NCBI GenBank assembly: GCA_013399855.1
Contig: VXAY01004360.1
Span: forward strand, 2,682,836 to 2,746,835
Reading direction: 5' to 3'
Source of the DNA: Oxyruncus cristatus
Lineage: Eukaryota; Chordata; Aves; Passeriformes; Cotingidae
DNA: 64,000 nt
Shown: positions 52,298 to 64,000 of the stretch, piece by piece
Layout: every line of letters begins with the position of its first letter
Numbering within the stretch: position 1 is the first letter of the stretch
The notes under the pieces: generated by a model
Databases searched by the model: none
What the model saw: the letters and a program-made list of their open reading frames with translations, nothing else
What the model was told of the DNA's origin: nothing
Program-made: the position numbers and the translations under genes

Positions 52298-53198
52298 TTC
52301 TATAAACTCATACAGCTTTTCACTTAGCTCCGTTAACTTTGGAAACAAAAAAGATGCTGTCTGCTTCAGAGAGAAAGTGGTCTCAAGGTCTCATATCAAA
52401 CACTATTTTGTTTTCATGCCATATCAAAATACAACTCCTTCAGACTCAGGTTTAGAAAAAAATCCCTCCTTGATGTTAGTTTTTGTGCCAGTGACTGCAC
52501 AGTTTCACTGACAGTGCTGCAAAATGAGATACACCTGCGTTGTACTTCTTTGCTATGTCAGGTATGGGCAAGGAGTGGCTAAAGTGGCTCAGTGCGACAA
52601 GCACAAGGAAAAACAGCAAAGATTGTGCTGGAAAAAGACATTACACACAGAGGAATCTTGATTAGATTGTACAAACACTAACTTCAATATGCAGTGTCTC
52701 CATCTCTCTTATCCTAAGAAAATGTTCAGCCAAACAGATGTTTCCAACCTGATGACAAGCTACTTCAGATCTCACACTACAACACTTACAGACACCTTGA
52801 TATCTTGGCATTATTCTCCTTTCCTAAATGAAGTGTAACATATAATTTCATAATATTTGAAGGCTAACTAAGTTTTATTGTTTTTGCAAATTAGTAAAAT
52901 TTTCTGAGCAAAAAGACATTTCAGTTCAAGGAAATGTATTCTGATTTTTCTGTTCCTTTCATATAAGGATCTATTAAATTTAGCCATTTCAAAACCACCA
53001 TTTACAATTTTTGTAGTTACGCAGTAATATATTCTTAAAATGTACTGTCTCCTTTGCGTTCATTTTTTCATTATACCAATATTGATAGCTGCAAAGTATT
53101 GCATCCATATTTGTGGCATTAAGTTTCAAAAATTGACAGCCTAGAAATTATCCAATTTCATTGCTAGCAATATTCATTCCTTCACTTTCCATAGTGGG

Positions 53199-53214
53199 AA
53201 AAAAAAAAAAAAAA
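53199..53214. repeat. Poly(A) run
   Basis: Sixteen consecutive A after TAGTGGG on the plus strand. Confidence 0.75.
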
Positions 53215-53934
53215 GATAAAGCTTACACCAGCATAGCTGTGTTTCAACTATATTGCATACTATGAGAAATTACTAACCCATGACTAGACTAAGAAAAAAG
53301 CTCCTTAAATGTTAATGCTTTATTAGTATTCTTTCATCTATCTGAAATTTAACACTAAGAGCACACAATAAAAGTTGGAAGAAAGAGAGACCAAAACATC
53401 CTTCTGATTATTCAGGAACACATTTTAGTTATCAACAACTGCTCAAAACTTCAAGCCAAGAGGTTTACTACAGAAAAACGTACTAAAGATGTAGTTTGAT
53501 TTGTGCAGCAATGTATACTCTAATATACCATTATACTATACTAGTTATGACTGCTCCATGACAAACTGAAATGCTTGTCTTTGATAGAGATTTCAGTATT
53601 GAATTCTGCTCAGGGTTCGGAAAGCCCAAACATACAGGTTTAGTTACCTACAGTCAGTCATCAGCCAGAAAAAAAATCCATACCAAGAGCCCCTACAAAG
53701 TAAAGACCTTGAACATTATTACTTTAAACTGTTCTTCATGTATTAAGTGTTCAACAATTTGATATAACAATGAGCAGTCAAAAACAATTCTAGTACAAAC
53801 CATACTAAAATGGGATTGGAAAGACCTGTGCACACGACAAAAACCACTCCGTTATGCTATTAGGCTGATAGAAGAAAATCCCCCCTCTATTCCCAACTAT
53901 TTTCTTTATCCTCGGGGGGGAAATTAAAAATTAA

Positions 53935-53980
53935 AACTGAAAGTAACCAGTAATTGAAGTAACTGGAAGTAACTGAAAGT
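53935..53980. repeat. Degenerate short tandem repeat (GAAGTAACTG-like)
   Basis: Four to five imperfect copies of an approximately 10-11 bp unit such as TGAAAGTAAC, TTGAAGTAAC, TGGAAGTAAC and TGAAAGT occur in a row. Confidence 0.5.
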
Positions 53981-56900
53981 TGTGAGATCTAAAAAAAAAC
54001 TAGTGCAGGACTTGAATAAAAATTAAGTTCAGAATAAACTAAACCTGCCTAAAGTTAATTTACCCAAATTCCAGTTGCCAAATAAGGTTGCTGAGACTGC
54101 AAACATCAAGGAAGTTCACTAGTCTCTCTTCAAAACATAACTCACATTTATCAGTACTGAAGACTGACAAATCTTTTTCAATTAATTACAAACCAATTGT
54201 CCATCTGTCATTTTAAGCTGTTGAATTTAGTAACCTCCTTAAATTGTAGAAGGGACATGTTTCTTTTCTACTCAGCCAAGCAAGAGAGTGCAGTCCCTCC
54301 TCACTTAATTACCCAGCATACACCTAAATACAAACTGCCATCCCTCAACATCCCAGCGCTGGCTGTAGCAGCTTTCTACTGCAGCATCCCTTTCTGTCCA
54401 ATTCATCATCGTCAGCTTTCTTGCTGACACTCTTCAGAGCTGCCTTGCTGATGAATTGCACTGTTATTCATCCTATGTTAATCCGAGGCTGACGCAAGAA
54501 TATCTTTCTGAAGACACTTAACAGTATTAAAACTCAGCACTACCAAGTGCCCTCAGTGTGCATTAAACCTCCCATTTGGAACCAACAAGATTCCTCATGA
54601 ATAGTTATGAATAAAATACAGTTACTAAATCAATAGGCATTAGGTTTATTTTCATTCATTTCCTACAGACAAAGCTTCCACACAATCCCTTCCTTCCCTG
54701 GAAGGTACACCCAAATTATTAGAAATTAGAAATACTTTGATCCATATAGAATTTAATCTCAATTAACCCTATAATTAAGTTGCTATAGAGAAGTATTTCT
54801 CCTCCTCAATATCTTAAATGCCACAGGTCTCTAAAATTTTTTTTTTTCAAGTCTGTAACCTTAGTAAGATTTTCTCAAGAAAGCCAGTTTTACCTTTTTT
54901 ATTTGTTTGTTTCTTCTAAGGTGGTTTGATCTTTAGGTCATGTTTTCTCAAGGCTTTGTTTTCATGTAGGATTATACTAGTCTTGTCACAAAAATAAAAT
55001 TTATCCACAGAGAATCAGTAAAAGCCACAGCAAGAAATTTCAAAATATGACTCAAATTTCTGTAAACGTGTTATTAAAACATCCAAATATAATTCTCTTC
55101 TGAAAACAACTGCCATCACTAGTTTTATACCTGAGAGATACCAAAGTATCACTTCCTCTGAAGATGTTTTAATACACATATGATCAGTCTCTCCGATAAA
55201 TTCTTGGTTCAAATTCATTTCTGATCCCTAACACGTCATCTGTGCACAGATTTTGTTCAAGTCTATTTGACCACAAAGTTGAGGTAACTACATGAAAAGT
55301 GGGAACAAAATCTGTATAAGGAGTCTTGCTTCAGGTTGATTCAGAGGCAGTATCAGATTTCCATAAAAGCCTCAAGTGATTTAAAGCAGCAGTAATTCCC
55401 TCATAAACTGACTGTATATGAGCATCTCTGACTATACTTATCTTTATAGATGATAAGATACTTAAGCAATTAAAGAACTATCAACAACTTGTCTCTACCA
55501 ACATCTAACACACACTACTTTCTCACTGCGCAGAATCTTCACAGCAAAAACATCCCACTTTAAACATGACAGCTGGGCCTATTACAGCATTTTAACCTTC
55601 AACTTTAACACACAAACCAACTGCTACGAGAACACTCTTGTCAACAGATTGTACATGTAGTATTTAGGCAAAGTAATTTCCTAAGTTTAGGGCAGGGGGC
55701 TGATGACAGTGTGACAACTTTCTGAAAAAAACATCCACGTTCCTTTCTGCTGCAGGAGTGCATCTCACGCTCCTTCAAAATGAGACAAACTGAAACTAAC
55801 TAAAAGCAGTATGCACAAATGAGCCACACTGTTCAAAAGCAAACAGCACCAAGTCAGAGGATTTTTTTCCTTTTCTCCTCCTCCCCATTCCTGCAAATGA
55901 ATACTACTCCTGCAAATGCTACTCCACAGCAAACAGAAGTGAATTTGGCTTGCTCAGCATCTAAAAATTGAAAATTATGCATCAACTTTTGATATAATTA
56001 TTTGCAAGTTATTAGACTAAGCTGCATTAGGAAGAATGTTAACTGATTTGTTACTGCTTCGAAGTCTGATAAATAAATGGAAGCACTATGCAACATGAGC
56101 TGAAGGTTTTAGTTTAGCTGCAACTTAAACACATGAACCAGAACACTAAGTTTGTATTAATACTTGCACTAGCAGATGTGTTGCTTACTTTTTAAAATTT
56201 CAGGTGCATTCCACCTCCTAGACATTAATGAAGAAAATATACTGGAGCTAGGACAGGACATTTTGACCAACCAGTGGTTACAGAGATTGCTAAAACAATT
56301 CTTTAATCTGAATTAAAAAAAAAATACCAAGACAGTTCATTATTTCAACAACTAAAGGATTTAAAGAATTCAGCGAAGTCTGTCTTCCATCTAGTGCCAG
56401 CTAGTCTGAAAATAGTCACATCCTTAAAATTCTGAATGGACCAGATGCGCAATCAGTTGACATCAATTAGGAGTTTCAGACTTCTAAGTAAGTGTTTAAG
56501 CAAATGTACGTCACTCCCCAAGGCTCTGACCTACGTCTTCAGTATCGAGCAACCTCAGCCACTGTGCCAACACAACTACTCCGAGATAACATATGGGGGA
56601 GTTAGATCACAGCTCTGATCTGTCTGAAAAGAAAGCCTACACCCCACAAAAACAAACTCAAAAAAACCCTGACCAGTACAGAATATCAGCTGACCTTTTA
56701 AGCCAGAATCTGATCCATCAGATAAGGGTATAAAATGCTGTATTATCCTCCCCTGCCTCTGCTCTGACATCAGCAACTGTTCTGATGCATTACTCCTAAG
56801 AATTATGTCGAAGTAACTTCCCAGCAAAATAACAAGATTTTAATGGTTTGTCATGCTGGGATGTTTTTCCTTTTCAAACTCTTAAAGAAGCATAAACATT

Positions 56901-58369
56901 TATACGCTTATATACCACTGAAGTGTTAATTGCTCTAACTGTTAATACCCTCAACTTCAGTGAGTTACCATGCAAATTGCTTCATGGCTTATCCCCTCTA
57001 ATAAGGGGTATCCTGAGGACCTTTCCCCCTGGACACTTCCTGGAGTACTGCAATTATAGTACTAAGTATCAAAAACTTGCTCTGGTACACCCTGCGTTGG
57101 AAACACAGAAAATTTTCCCTACTACAGTATGGTGTAAAGTACAAGGATTCAAGTGCACCTGCAAAACAGTCAAAAATATTTTATAAGAGATTCAAAGAAT
57201 TGACTTCCAGTGTGCTACTCAACTATACACCACCAAAAACATTAAAGCATATTAACAGTTACCTATCGGCATTTCCCTTCAAGAGAACGATTTTTTTGCA
57301 CTGAACTGAAAAGCAAGATGTACTATTTGACATCAAGTATATTAAAAAAAAAATCAATTGTCAAATGAAAAGTAACTGAAAATGTATTTTCAACTTCTAC
57401 TCAATACTTTAAGTCATGAGAATAAAACAAATAAAAAAAACCTGTTAGCATTACCACACTTTTTCTAACCACTAACACCTGCTAAAGTAACTGCAGCGAT
57501 CAAAAAAGCTGCAACTTCTAGTGTTGGACTCAGACAACACATTTAAGTTACACAACTACACTTTAATTTGAACTGTCTTCTTGTTCTCAGACACACAGCT
57601 AGGCTGCAAAATACACCTTTTTAATGGAAGCAAGAATAACACACTGGAGGGGCAGCTCTACTAATGAAGTCAGATATTATTTCTCTTTAACGTTGTCGCA
57701 GCTGTTTTGCTCGTTTAAGCATAAATTGTCTCAAAAATCTAAGCTCTTCTATTAAAAAGCTAACTCCACTTCTTTTAAACATTTCCAAGAAAAACAACCA
57801 AAAGAAACACAAATCCGGACATTACTTTAACTGCATTGTACAAGATTACACAGGATATTCTCTGAAGTCAAAAGTAGAAACGTAACATTGCCCAACTTTC
57901 AGCAACCCCACTCTTTGTCTTAGCAAACGTATATGATTCATATTATATAAAATTACACCTCTCATCTGTTTGAGGATTCAAACAGTAGTTCCAGTGTCCC
58001 TCACATAGATCCTCCTGCTACCAACCCACAGATTAACACAGTAACTTGTGAGGTACTACTGAACTAACCAACTGCATTAAGCATAATGAGATTAATAACA
58101 CCAACAGTTTTACTCTTCCTACTTGTTTTCTTAACACTGGGCTATTAAAATTCAATAAATGTCAGAATCAACAGAAGATTTTCGTATTATGCATTATGAT
58201 TAAAATCAATGCAGGAAAATTCACATAGCCTGAATGGTAAGTTGTGAGTTATGTTTCAGTAAAGACAAAGGTCAGTGAGTGAAGGCATTTCATTATTTCA
58301 CAGCTTTCCTGGCAAGGTATTTCCCCTCTCTCCCCCCTGCTCCCACCCCCCAGCATTCCAAGCAGTCAA

Positions 58370-58620
58370 ATATAAACCATCGGTTTCCATGGCAGATTCC
58401 TGCTGTACTTCAATCAGCCTTAGCTGTCAGGATGGCCTGATAATTAACATTACCACAATTAATGTCTATCCTGTCAGCCATGGAATATATACCAGATCAG
58501 CATCTAATAATACATCTAATTAACAGGATACCTGCATCAGTATGCATTCTCAGAAAAGGAGAACAGTTTATGGTTGCAAACAGCAATTAAGGACAATTCA
58601 AATGTACTTACTTTTCTAAC
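58370..58620. promoter_or_regulatory. Candidate conserved non-coding element rich in homeodomain-type motifs
   Basis: A stretch of balanced, non-repetitive sequence with several TAAT-core motifs (TGATAATTAAC, ACAATTAATG, CTAATTAAC, CAATTAAG) next to GGCAGATTCC and CAGATCAGCATC. This texture is common in vertebrate developmental enhancers. The call rests on motif density only; conservation was not tested. Confidence 0.2.
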
Positions 58621-59511
58621 GAAGTCTACACAAATTCAAATCATTGTAAACATCCCATTTCTAATGGCATTGTTCACTGTACTCAGAGTAAAAAAGTTTG
58701 ATTTTAAGAATGACTTAAAAAGAAGTTACTAACCTAGAAAAGTAAACATCCATTTCATGCCTAGCCTTCTCTTCACACCCAAAGCACTCATCAAACACCA
58801 GTGACTTTTTTCTGTCTTTTAATGCATACAAACTTCATTTTCATAATTAAGACATTCTAAGTGCTTTCCTAAAATCAAATTTTTCTCAGTTGTTGGTAGT
58901 TGGTTTGGAGATTTTTTTTTCACTCTAATATTAACCAACATACCTTCGTTTTTTAGTTCTATGCATTACGAAAGCATCACTTGCCACTCCCTAATCAGCA
59001 CTTGGTCAGTTGTTTCTAGCCATAGCAAAAGATTTTTACATGACACTAGTTATTTTAGAAACTACTGTACTCAATGTAAGATGAGGAAAATGCAACTCTA
59101 TTCCAATCTTAAGGAGCAAGCAGCACTAAACAAAAATTATCAATTCAAACAGGTCTTTCCCAATTTAACATATAAGTCAGCAGCTCTTGTACAGAACAGT
59201 CTACTATGGTTACCCTTACCCTTAAAAAAAAAAAATCTCATGACAGACATTTTAATAATCAATTATTAGTAAGCAACTGTGAAAAAACCGCTTTCAAAAC
59301 ATGAGCTTAAAATAACTGCTTTACTAACTTAAAACTCGTATCAGTAAAAAAAAAATACCCCTTTTAAGTTACACACGAGGTGACTATAAATGCTGCAGAT
59401 ACAGTTCCAAAAATAACTTCTTTTAAAAAGACCTTAACTGTTGCTGGGGAAGTTTTAAATACTTTTCCACAACCAAAAAAAAAAAATGCCACACTTAAGT
59501 GCAATGGAGTT

Positions 59512-59512
59512 N
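59512..59512. other. Ambiguous base
   Basis: A single N within GAGTTNGGTTTT, about 30 bp before a 24-A run. Local sequence quality is doubtful. Confidence 0.95.
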
Positions 59513-59545
59513 GGTTTTTTTTATAAAAGGGTGTGCCGAAAAATT

Positions 59546-59569
59546 AAAAAAAAAAAAAAAAAAAAAAAA
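59546..59569. repeat. Poly(A) run (24 A)
   Basis: Longest homopolymer in the window, followed by CAAACACCAAAAC. No retrotransposon body is recognisable 5' of it, so it may be simple expansion rather than a tail. Confidence 0.85.
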
Positions 59570-60854
59570 CAAACACCAAAACAAATACCACACCTCAGAA
59601 CAGCTCTTATAAAGTTTCTGAACACAAGTTCGGTAAGTTTTACAACCTTGTTGTTACAAGACAATCATAAATCAGAAAAACACTCCGACCATTAAGTTTT
59701 AGAGGTGATTAAGAACCCATCAAAAGAGCACTAATGATAAACAGCACACAAACAATACTCTATGCTCTTGTGGCATGCTGTTTTGACAATTTTAACATTA
59801 AAACACAGTTTAAAAACTACTCTGAGACTCTCTGGGCAAACACCAATCATAAGGCCTTTATCCTAAAGAATATTCACTTTCTAACTGCATTAAGAGGCAT
59901 GGTTTTCCAATTAAATACTAGGGGTTTATGGCAAAATCTGAAAAACTGACATGCTAATGTGGCCAATGCCCCTCCATCAAACCTGACAGGTCAGCAAAAC
60001 CTGAGCTAAGCACAGGCTACATTTACATAATCACAAACAATAAGGTCACGTACAAAAGTAACTAGATAACTTCACAGTGAGAACTTATTTAGAACACCAG
60101 AACACAGTTCTTCAGCCCTAGCTCACACAGATGTTTTGGTTACTACAACAGACTGACACAAAAACTGCAATTTTGGGCACTGGGCTCTGCAAGTTCACGC
60201 ACACTTTTCTCAGTGAGCAAACTAAAGAGAGAGAGCAACATTCAAGAAAAATTTATCCTCATATTGCCTACCTAGTTGTTTTTACAGATAGCTTTGTTAT
60301 AACTAGTAGTCAGAAAGAGGCAGCCTAAATTAATCTCCAGTAGACACATGCATGGTTTCATTTACACTTAAAAGTAGACACACTTTTAAATCACCTTCAA
60401 CACAGTTTTAAATGGGAAGATGTAAGAATTTGAGGTAGCATTTACTGAAGAAAAATGAATTCTTGATGAAGTCCTCTTCAATACCTTTTTTAAAGCAGTT
60501 CAGACCACAGGTCTGATCCATGCACATTCTGATCAGGTGCAGTAGTCTAACCACTTACAGGTTGAAGAAAAAGCCCTAGTTTAAGAATTATACTACTCGG
60601 ATCTCAGTTAACAGTTTAGGCATATTTCTTCATAGTCTGCTGAAAGAATACAACCAAAGTACCTCATTAATTTCAGTAGGTCAGAGCGCTACTGAGGAGT
60701 TTGAAATGTCCAATTTAATTTTTAAAAACTAGTGCAAGAAAACAGGAACAACTCTATTCATTGTCCACAAAGGGGAGCATTAAAATATACAAGTTGTCTG
60801 AAAAAATGATGCAGGTTAAAATCATAAAAGTTAGTATCTGAGAAGCCTAAGCAC

Positions 60855-60875
60855 AAAAAAAAAAAAAAAAAAAAA
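60855..60875. repeat. Poly(A) run (21 A)
   Basis: Twenty-one consecutive A after CTAAGCAC, with no identifiable element on its 5' side. Confidence 0.85.
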
Positions 60876-61464
60876 TCAGGTCACATTTGATGGTGCAAAC
60901 AATTACAGGAAATACAGCCTATTCCACATTCAGGAAGAGCCCTCTCTTCCCACAGGTTTGCACTAGTCTGATAAAAACAATTCAGCTTCCTAGTTATTAT
61001 GATGTGCACTTTAAACATCCTTGTTAATCCACAAAAGCCTTATTTACACATAAGAAGTTGAAAGCACACATATGGAAAAATAACTGTAATCTAAACAAAA
61101 CTGTGACATTCATATTTTATTATAAAGTAGTTCTTTTTTTAAAAAAGTTTCCTCCATATACCTCTTACATTTAAGCTGATTTTCAAAACTAAATGTCATA
61201 AAGCAGAGACCATCTACTAAGTTCAGCACCAAAATTTTTAAAGATCAAGAACTAGGATAGAGTTCAGAAAGGAAAATGTGTTTTGGATAATACATGCAGC
61301 ACATCAGTGGCCCAAAAAAAGGAGATGTACATTCCGTAACCTAACCAGATCAGGTGTACTGCTCACCTAAACCGACAGGTCCATTTTTATCTCCTCCTGC
61401 ATACAATTCCAAGAAGTAATGACAAGCCCATTTTAGTTTTGTTTTTAAATACTGACATGTGACA

Positions 61465-61486
61465 ATAAATAAATAATAATAATAAT
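61465..61486. repeat. AAT microsatellite
   Basis: AATAAATAAATAATAATAAT: a short tri/tetranucleotide A/T repeat. Confidence 0.8.
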
Positions 61487-62596
61487 GAAAAAAACCCCTA
61501 GCATTCTCATAGGGAAAGCAATCCCATGTTTTATTTGTTTGAATTCTTAAGAGTTGCGACTTTATTTCTTCAGTTTGATCAGCACACAACATAAAAGACA
61601 ATGGCTGATCATAATATTATTCTTCTCAAACATAAACAAAACCTTCAGGAAAATGATTGTATAGTAACTAAAAAAAAAAAACCACCCACCTACCTAAAGC
61701 ACAAAACAATAAATAGAAGAAACAAATCAAAGTAGAGGGTGCAAAGAGGGAATGTGAACCCTGTAATCTTGTTTTAAGATTACATACATATATATCTACG
61801 TAGACATGCACTTGCCCCAAATATTCGGTATTCTCTAAGGTGCCAGGAAACAACCGATGAAATTATTAAATAATACACTTTTAAGTAAGTGCTCTAAATC
61901 TTGCAGACTTTTCTAGCAAACCTGTAATTTGCTATTGCTAAACCCTTCTGCTGGAGGATGTCAGTGTGGCATACAGTTCAAGATATTTACCACAGCCCCC
62001 CTCTGAGAACCAGGATAAGTGTTTTACAGGAAAATACACAACTTCCCGACTGTTCATTGCTACGGCCTATTCCACCTCTGTAATACTGCCTGTAAACACA
62101 CAATATATGTAAGCCCATGCAAATACCGATACCTGTACAAAATCCACAAGCATTTTGTCATTCTTATGCATCTTCTAACAGACATTTTCATTTCCCTGCC
62201 CGACTCAGGACTGGTGCTCAGAGGCTGGCCTCACACATCAGAAAAAAAAATAACTGGCGCCCCTTAGTGTTCACATTTTGAAGTCTTGAAGCAATTTACT
62301 AGATTTGCATGAAACATTTTTTTCAACATTCCAAAAAGTTTTCTGCCTCCACAATACTTCCACACAATTGCCAATGTAAACAGGAAAAGCAGAAAGCTTA
62401 AAGGGATAGCAGGCTTCTTCCAGAGAGTATTCAGAAACACAGACTGTATTTTATTTATTTTTCTTTTGAAGAAGAGTGTGACGAACAGTTCCAACACAGT
62501 CCTTAAACTTTCTCAGCAAGAGTCTTGAGAGCTCTCATTTTGGAACTCCCAATACTTCACAAATAGGCTTCCAGAGTTTTCAATATTTCAAAATAT

Positions 62597-63253
62597 ATGA
62601 CAAGATGTAAGTATTTCAGACATTCCTTTTTCAGTGTCCTTTTTGCATTGGGAAATGTTTCTCCTTTCTTTTGTTCTTCGGGAAAAAAAAAAAGCTTTAG
62701 GCCTCCTCTGGCCAAATACATTAAGTTGAAAAGATTAGGGAATTTAAAAATCCACTATCAAGCCTCTGGAAGGCTCATTTGTGCTATAAAGGAATCTTCT
62801 CAGTCAAGTTTCTTCTTGATGTTTATTGTAAGTCTAACTATTCTGAAGAGGTTGTTTGCTGTGGTGACCAAGAACGTAAGTCTCACACTTACTTTTCATG
62901 TCTGCATTTGCTCCAATATAAATTCAAACTCCTCCAAGAGTCGTGAAAATAAAAATAGAATCTCCCATTACACTGCTTCCCACAGTCCATATTTTGGTAT
63001 TCTCCACCAGGTTTGTGGTTTGGTTTTTTTTTTAATTCCTCTATCATTTCTTTCAGAAGGTAGCATTTTCTCGATACGCTATTTTTGTGTTGTACTACAG
63101 TCACTATCTCATTTTTACAGTCTTGGGAGAGGGCGGGGAGTTGTTCTACCAAATATAACCAGTTCTTTCATCTTCAGAGGTCAACAACTTCCCAAACTTC
63201 TTCTAGCGAAGAGTAATACGTCCGCAAACAAGAATCCTAACTCCAAATCTTGA
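62597..63253 (+). other. Longest open frame in the window (218 codons), antisense to QKI; coding status unsupported
   Basis: ATG at 62597 to the stop ending at 63253. The predicted peptide is rich in Ser, Phe, Leu and Lys, with no domain I recognise and a hydrophobic stretch near residues 139-158. The plus strand here is rich in T and C, which lowers the frequency of stop codons and may explain the length. It starts about 1.1 kb inside the GC-rich edge near QKI exon 1, on the opposite strand, so an antisense promoter-associated transcript is conceivable. No splice pair or poly(A) signal was established. Confidence 0.15.
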
Positions 63254-63624
63254 AAATCAGTATTTCACACTAAGAATCCCAACAAGTTGAAACTGTATAA
63301 ATAATTTATGGCCTTATCGTATTCAACAAAGCTATCACATACGATTAAACGAACAGGTTTAACTCTCCAGAAAGCCTAGGTTTACAGTGGTAAGAAAGGA
63401 AACGCCTTTGACAAGAAGAACAAACCTGTGAACCCGAGTATAAGGCGAATTTAAAATACTAAGAACAAGTGTATCCCCTTATTTTTAACACAGTGGATCT
63501 GCTACTGTAATAGGAAAACGTATGGGACACGGTAAGTTCCCAACACGTACTTTTCTATCTCTAAAATATGATTATTTATATGTAAAAGCTTAACCTTAAA
63601 GAAATTTATTTAGGGAAAAAAAAT

Positions 63625-64000
63625 GGGGGAAGGGGAGTGCGGGGGGAGCCCTCGCCCCGCGGCAGGAGCGGGTGCGGGGCTGGGGTGGACGTTTGGCAGG
63701 AGTAGACCAGGCAATTTCGTAACCCTTCTTTTTTTTCCTTTCACTAAAGTCACACGTAGGAGTCTTTCAAGTTAAGTTTCTTTAAAAGGTAAGGGTAGCT
63801 GAAAGAAGAATTTGCTCGCTTCCCTCGCAATATAGGAAAACCGTAATTAGTTTGTGGCCAGTTCGGGGTGGGGTAGATCTGGAGCTGAAGAAAGAGCTCA
63901 GTCCCCCTCCGCCTTAGTCATTCAAGTCCAAGCAGCTTCCAGAAGAGCCAAGTCTCGAAACCAAACACCCGCCGCCCCCCCGCGGCCGGGGGCCTGGGGC
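63625..64000. promoter_or_regulatory. QKI: GC-rich, CpG-containing edge approaching the QKI promoter/exon 1
   Basis: After tens of kb of AT-rich DNA the sequence gains G-runs (63625-63646 and 63670-63685), a CGCCCCGCGG block near 63653-63662 and a CCGCGGCCGG block at the extreme right. This looks like the inner shore of a CpG island. Exon 1 coding sequence of QKI was looked for on the minus strand and is not present up to 64000, so it should lie slightly beyond. The two plus-strand G-run clusters could form G-quadruplexes on the QKI template strand. Confidence 0.6.

Larger units (their letters stand above)
25424..64000 (-). other. QKI: QKI intron 1, 3' portion (at least 38.6 kb)
   Basis: Exon 1 coding sequence (residues 1-47) was not found on the minus strand up to 64000, while GC content climbs at the right edge. 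The intron therefore spans the whole of this part, close to the roughly 40 kb I recall for human QKI intron 1. It holds most of the repeats listed separately. The stretches 25.5-30.5, 30.6-31.4, 33.7-36.5, 36.7-37.9, 38.2-39.8, 40.6-42.3, 43.1-44.7, 45-48, 48.2-52.1, 52.4-58.3 and 61.5-63.6 kb are otherwise AT-rich DNA in which I recognise no gene. Confidence 0.85.

Noticed and set aside
59546..60875. Long poly(A) runs as tails of retrotransposed mRNAs or SINEs
   Set aside because: No element body, target duplication or poly(A) signal could be recognised immediately upstream of either run.
1..64000. Recursive splice sites (pyrimidine tract plus CAGGTAAGT) in the long introns
   Set aside because: AG-GTAA/GTAG juxtapositions on the minus strand, such as near 5885, 8650 and 47490, lack a good pyrimidine tract or a full donor consensus.
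1..64000. tRNA genes, rRNA, CRISPR arrays, bacterial-type promoters or operons
   Set aside because: No T-loop GTTCGANNC in a cloverleaf context, no regularly spaced direct repeats and no prokaryotic gene organisation were seen.

Overview
The window reads as intronic DNA of a bird nuclear genome, probably a songbird. It is AT-rich and gene-poor. It carries avian CR1 LINE fragments with the typical ATTCTGTG-type 3' ends, an avian-type solo retroviral LTR, and scattered A/C-rich low-complexity tracts. There are no bacterial-style operons, no CRISPR array and no recognisable tRNA or rRNA.

The only functional protein-coding piece I can support is one 143-bp exon on the minus strand (25423 down to 25281). 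Its 47 complete codons match, from memory, residues 49-95 of QKI (quaking), a STAR-family RNA-binding protein, with no difference. The exon has a polypyrimidine tract plus AG acceptor, a plausible branch point and a GTAAGT donor. The whole window therefore lies inside QKI, transcribed right to left. Positions 25424-64000 are intron 1, and exon 1 should lie just beyond 64000, where the sequence turns GC-rich (CpG-island edge). Positions 1-25280 are the start of intron 2; exon 3 (central KH domain) was not seen.

The introns hold: an old L3/CR1-like LINE remnant (about 2120-2720, minus); a G-quadruplex-forming tract (6015-6046); CR1 copies (9329-9650 minus, 33184-33655 minus, 36553-36616 plus); a 61-bp assembly gap (30525-30585); a decayed protein-coding remnant, possibly a retrocopy, with an AATAAA signal (31399-31866 and perhaps upstream, minus); the 3' end of a non-CR1 LINE with an intact C-terminal zinc-finger motif (37949-38200, minus); a solo ERV LTR (39871-40545, plus); a doubtful hAT-like MITE (52131-52297); microsatellites and poly(A) runs; and a homeodomain-motif-rich stretch that may be a conserved non-coding element (58370-58620).

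Long A-runs and A/C-rich tracts lie mostly on the plus strand, so the QKI pre-mRNA is U- and GU-rich. This fits long-term transcription of the minus strand. The two most unusual items are the coding remnant at 31.4-31.9 kb and the LINE zinc finger at 38.0 kb.
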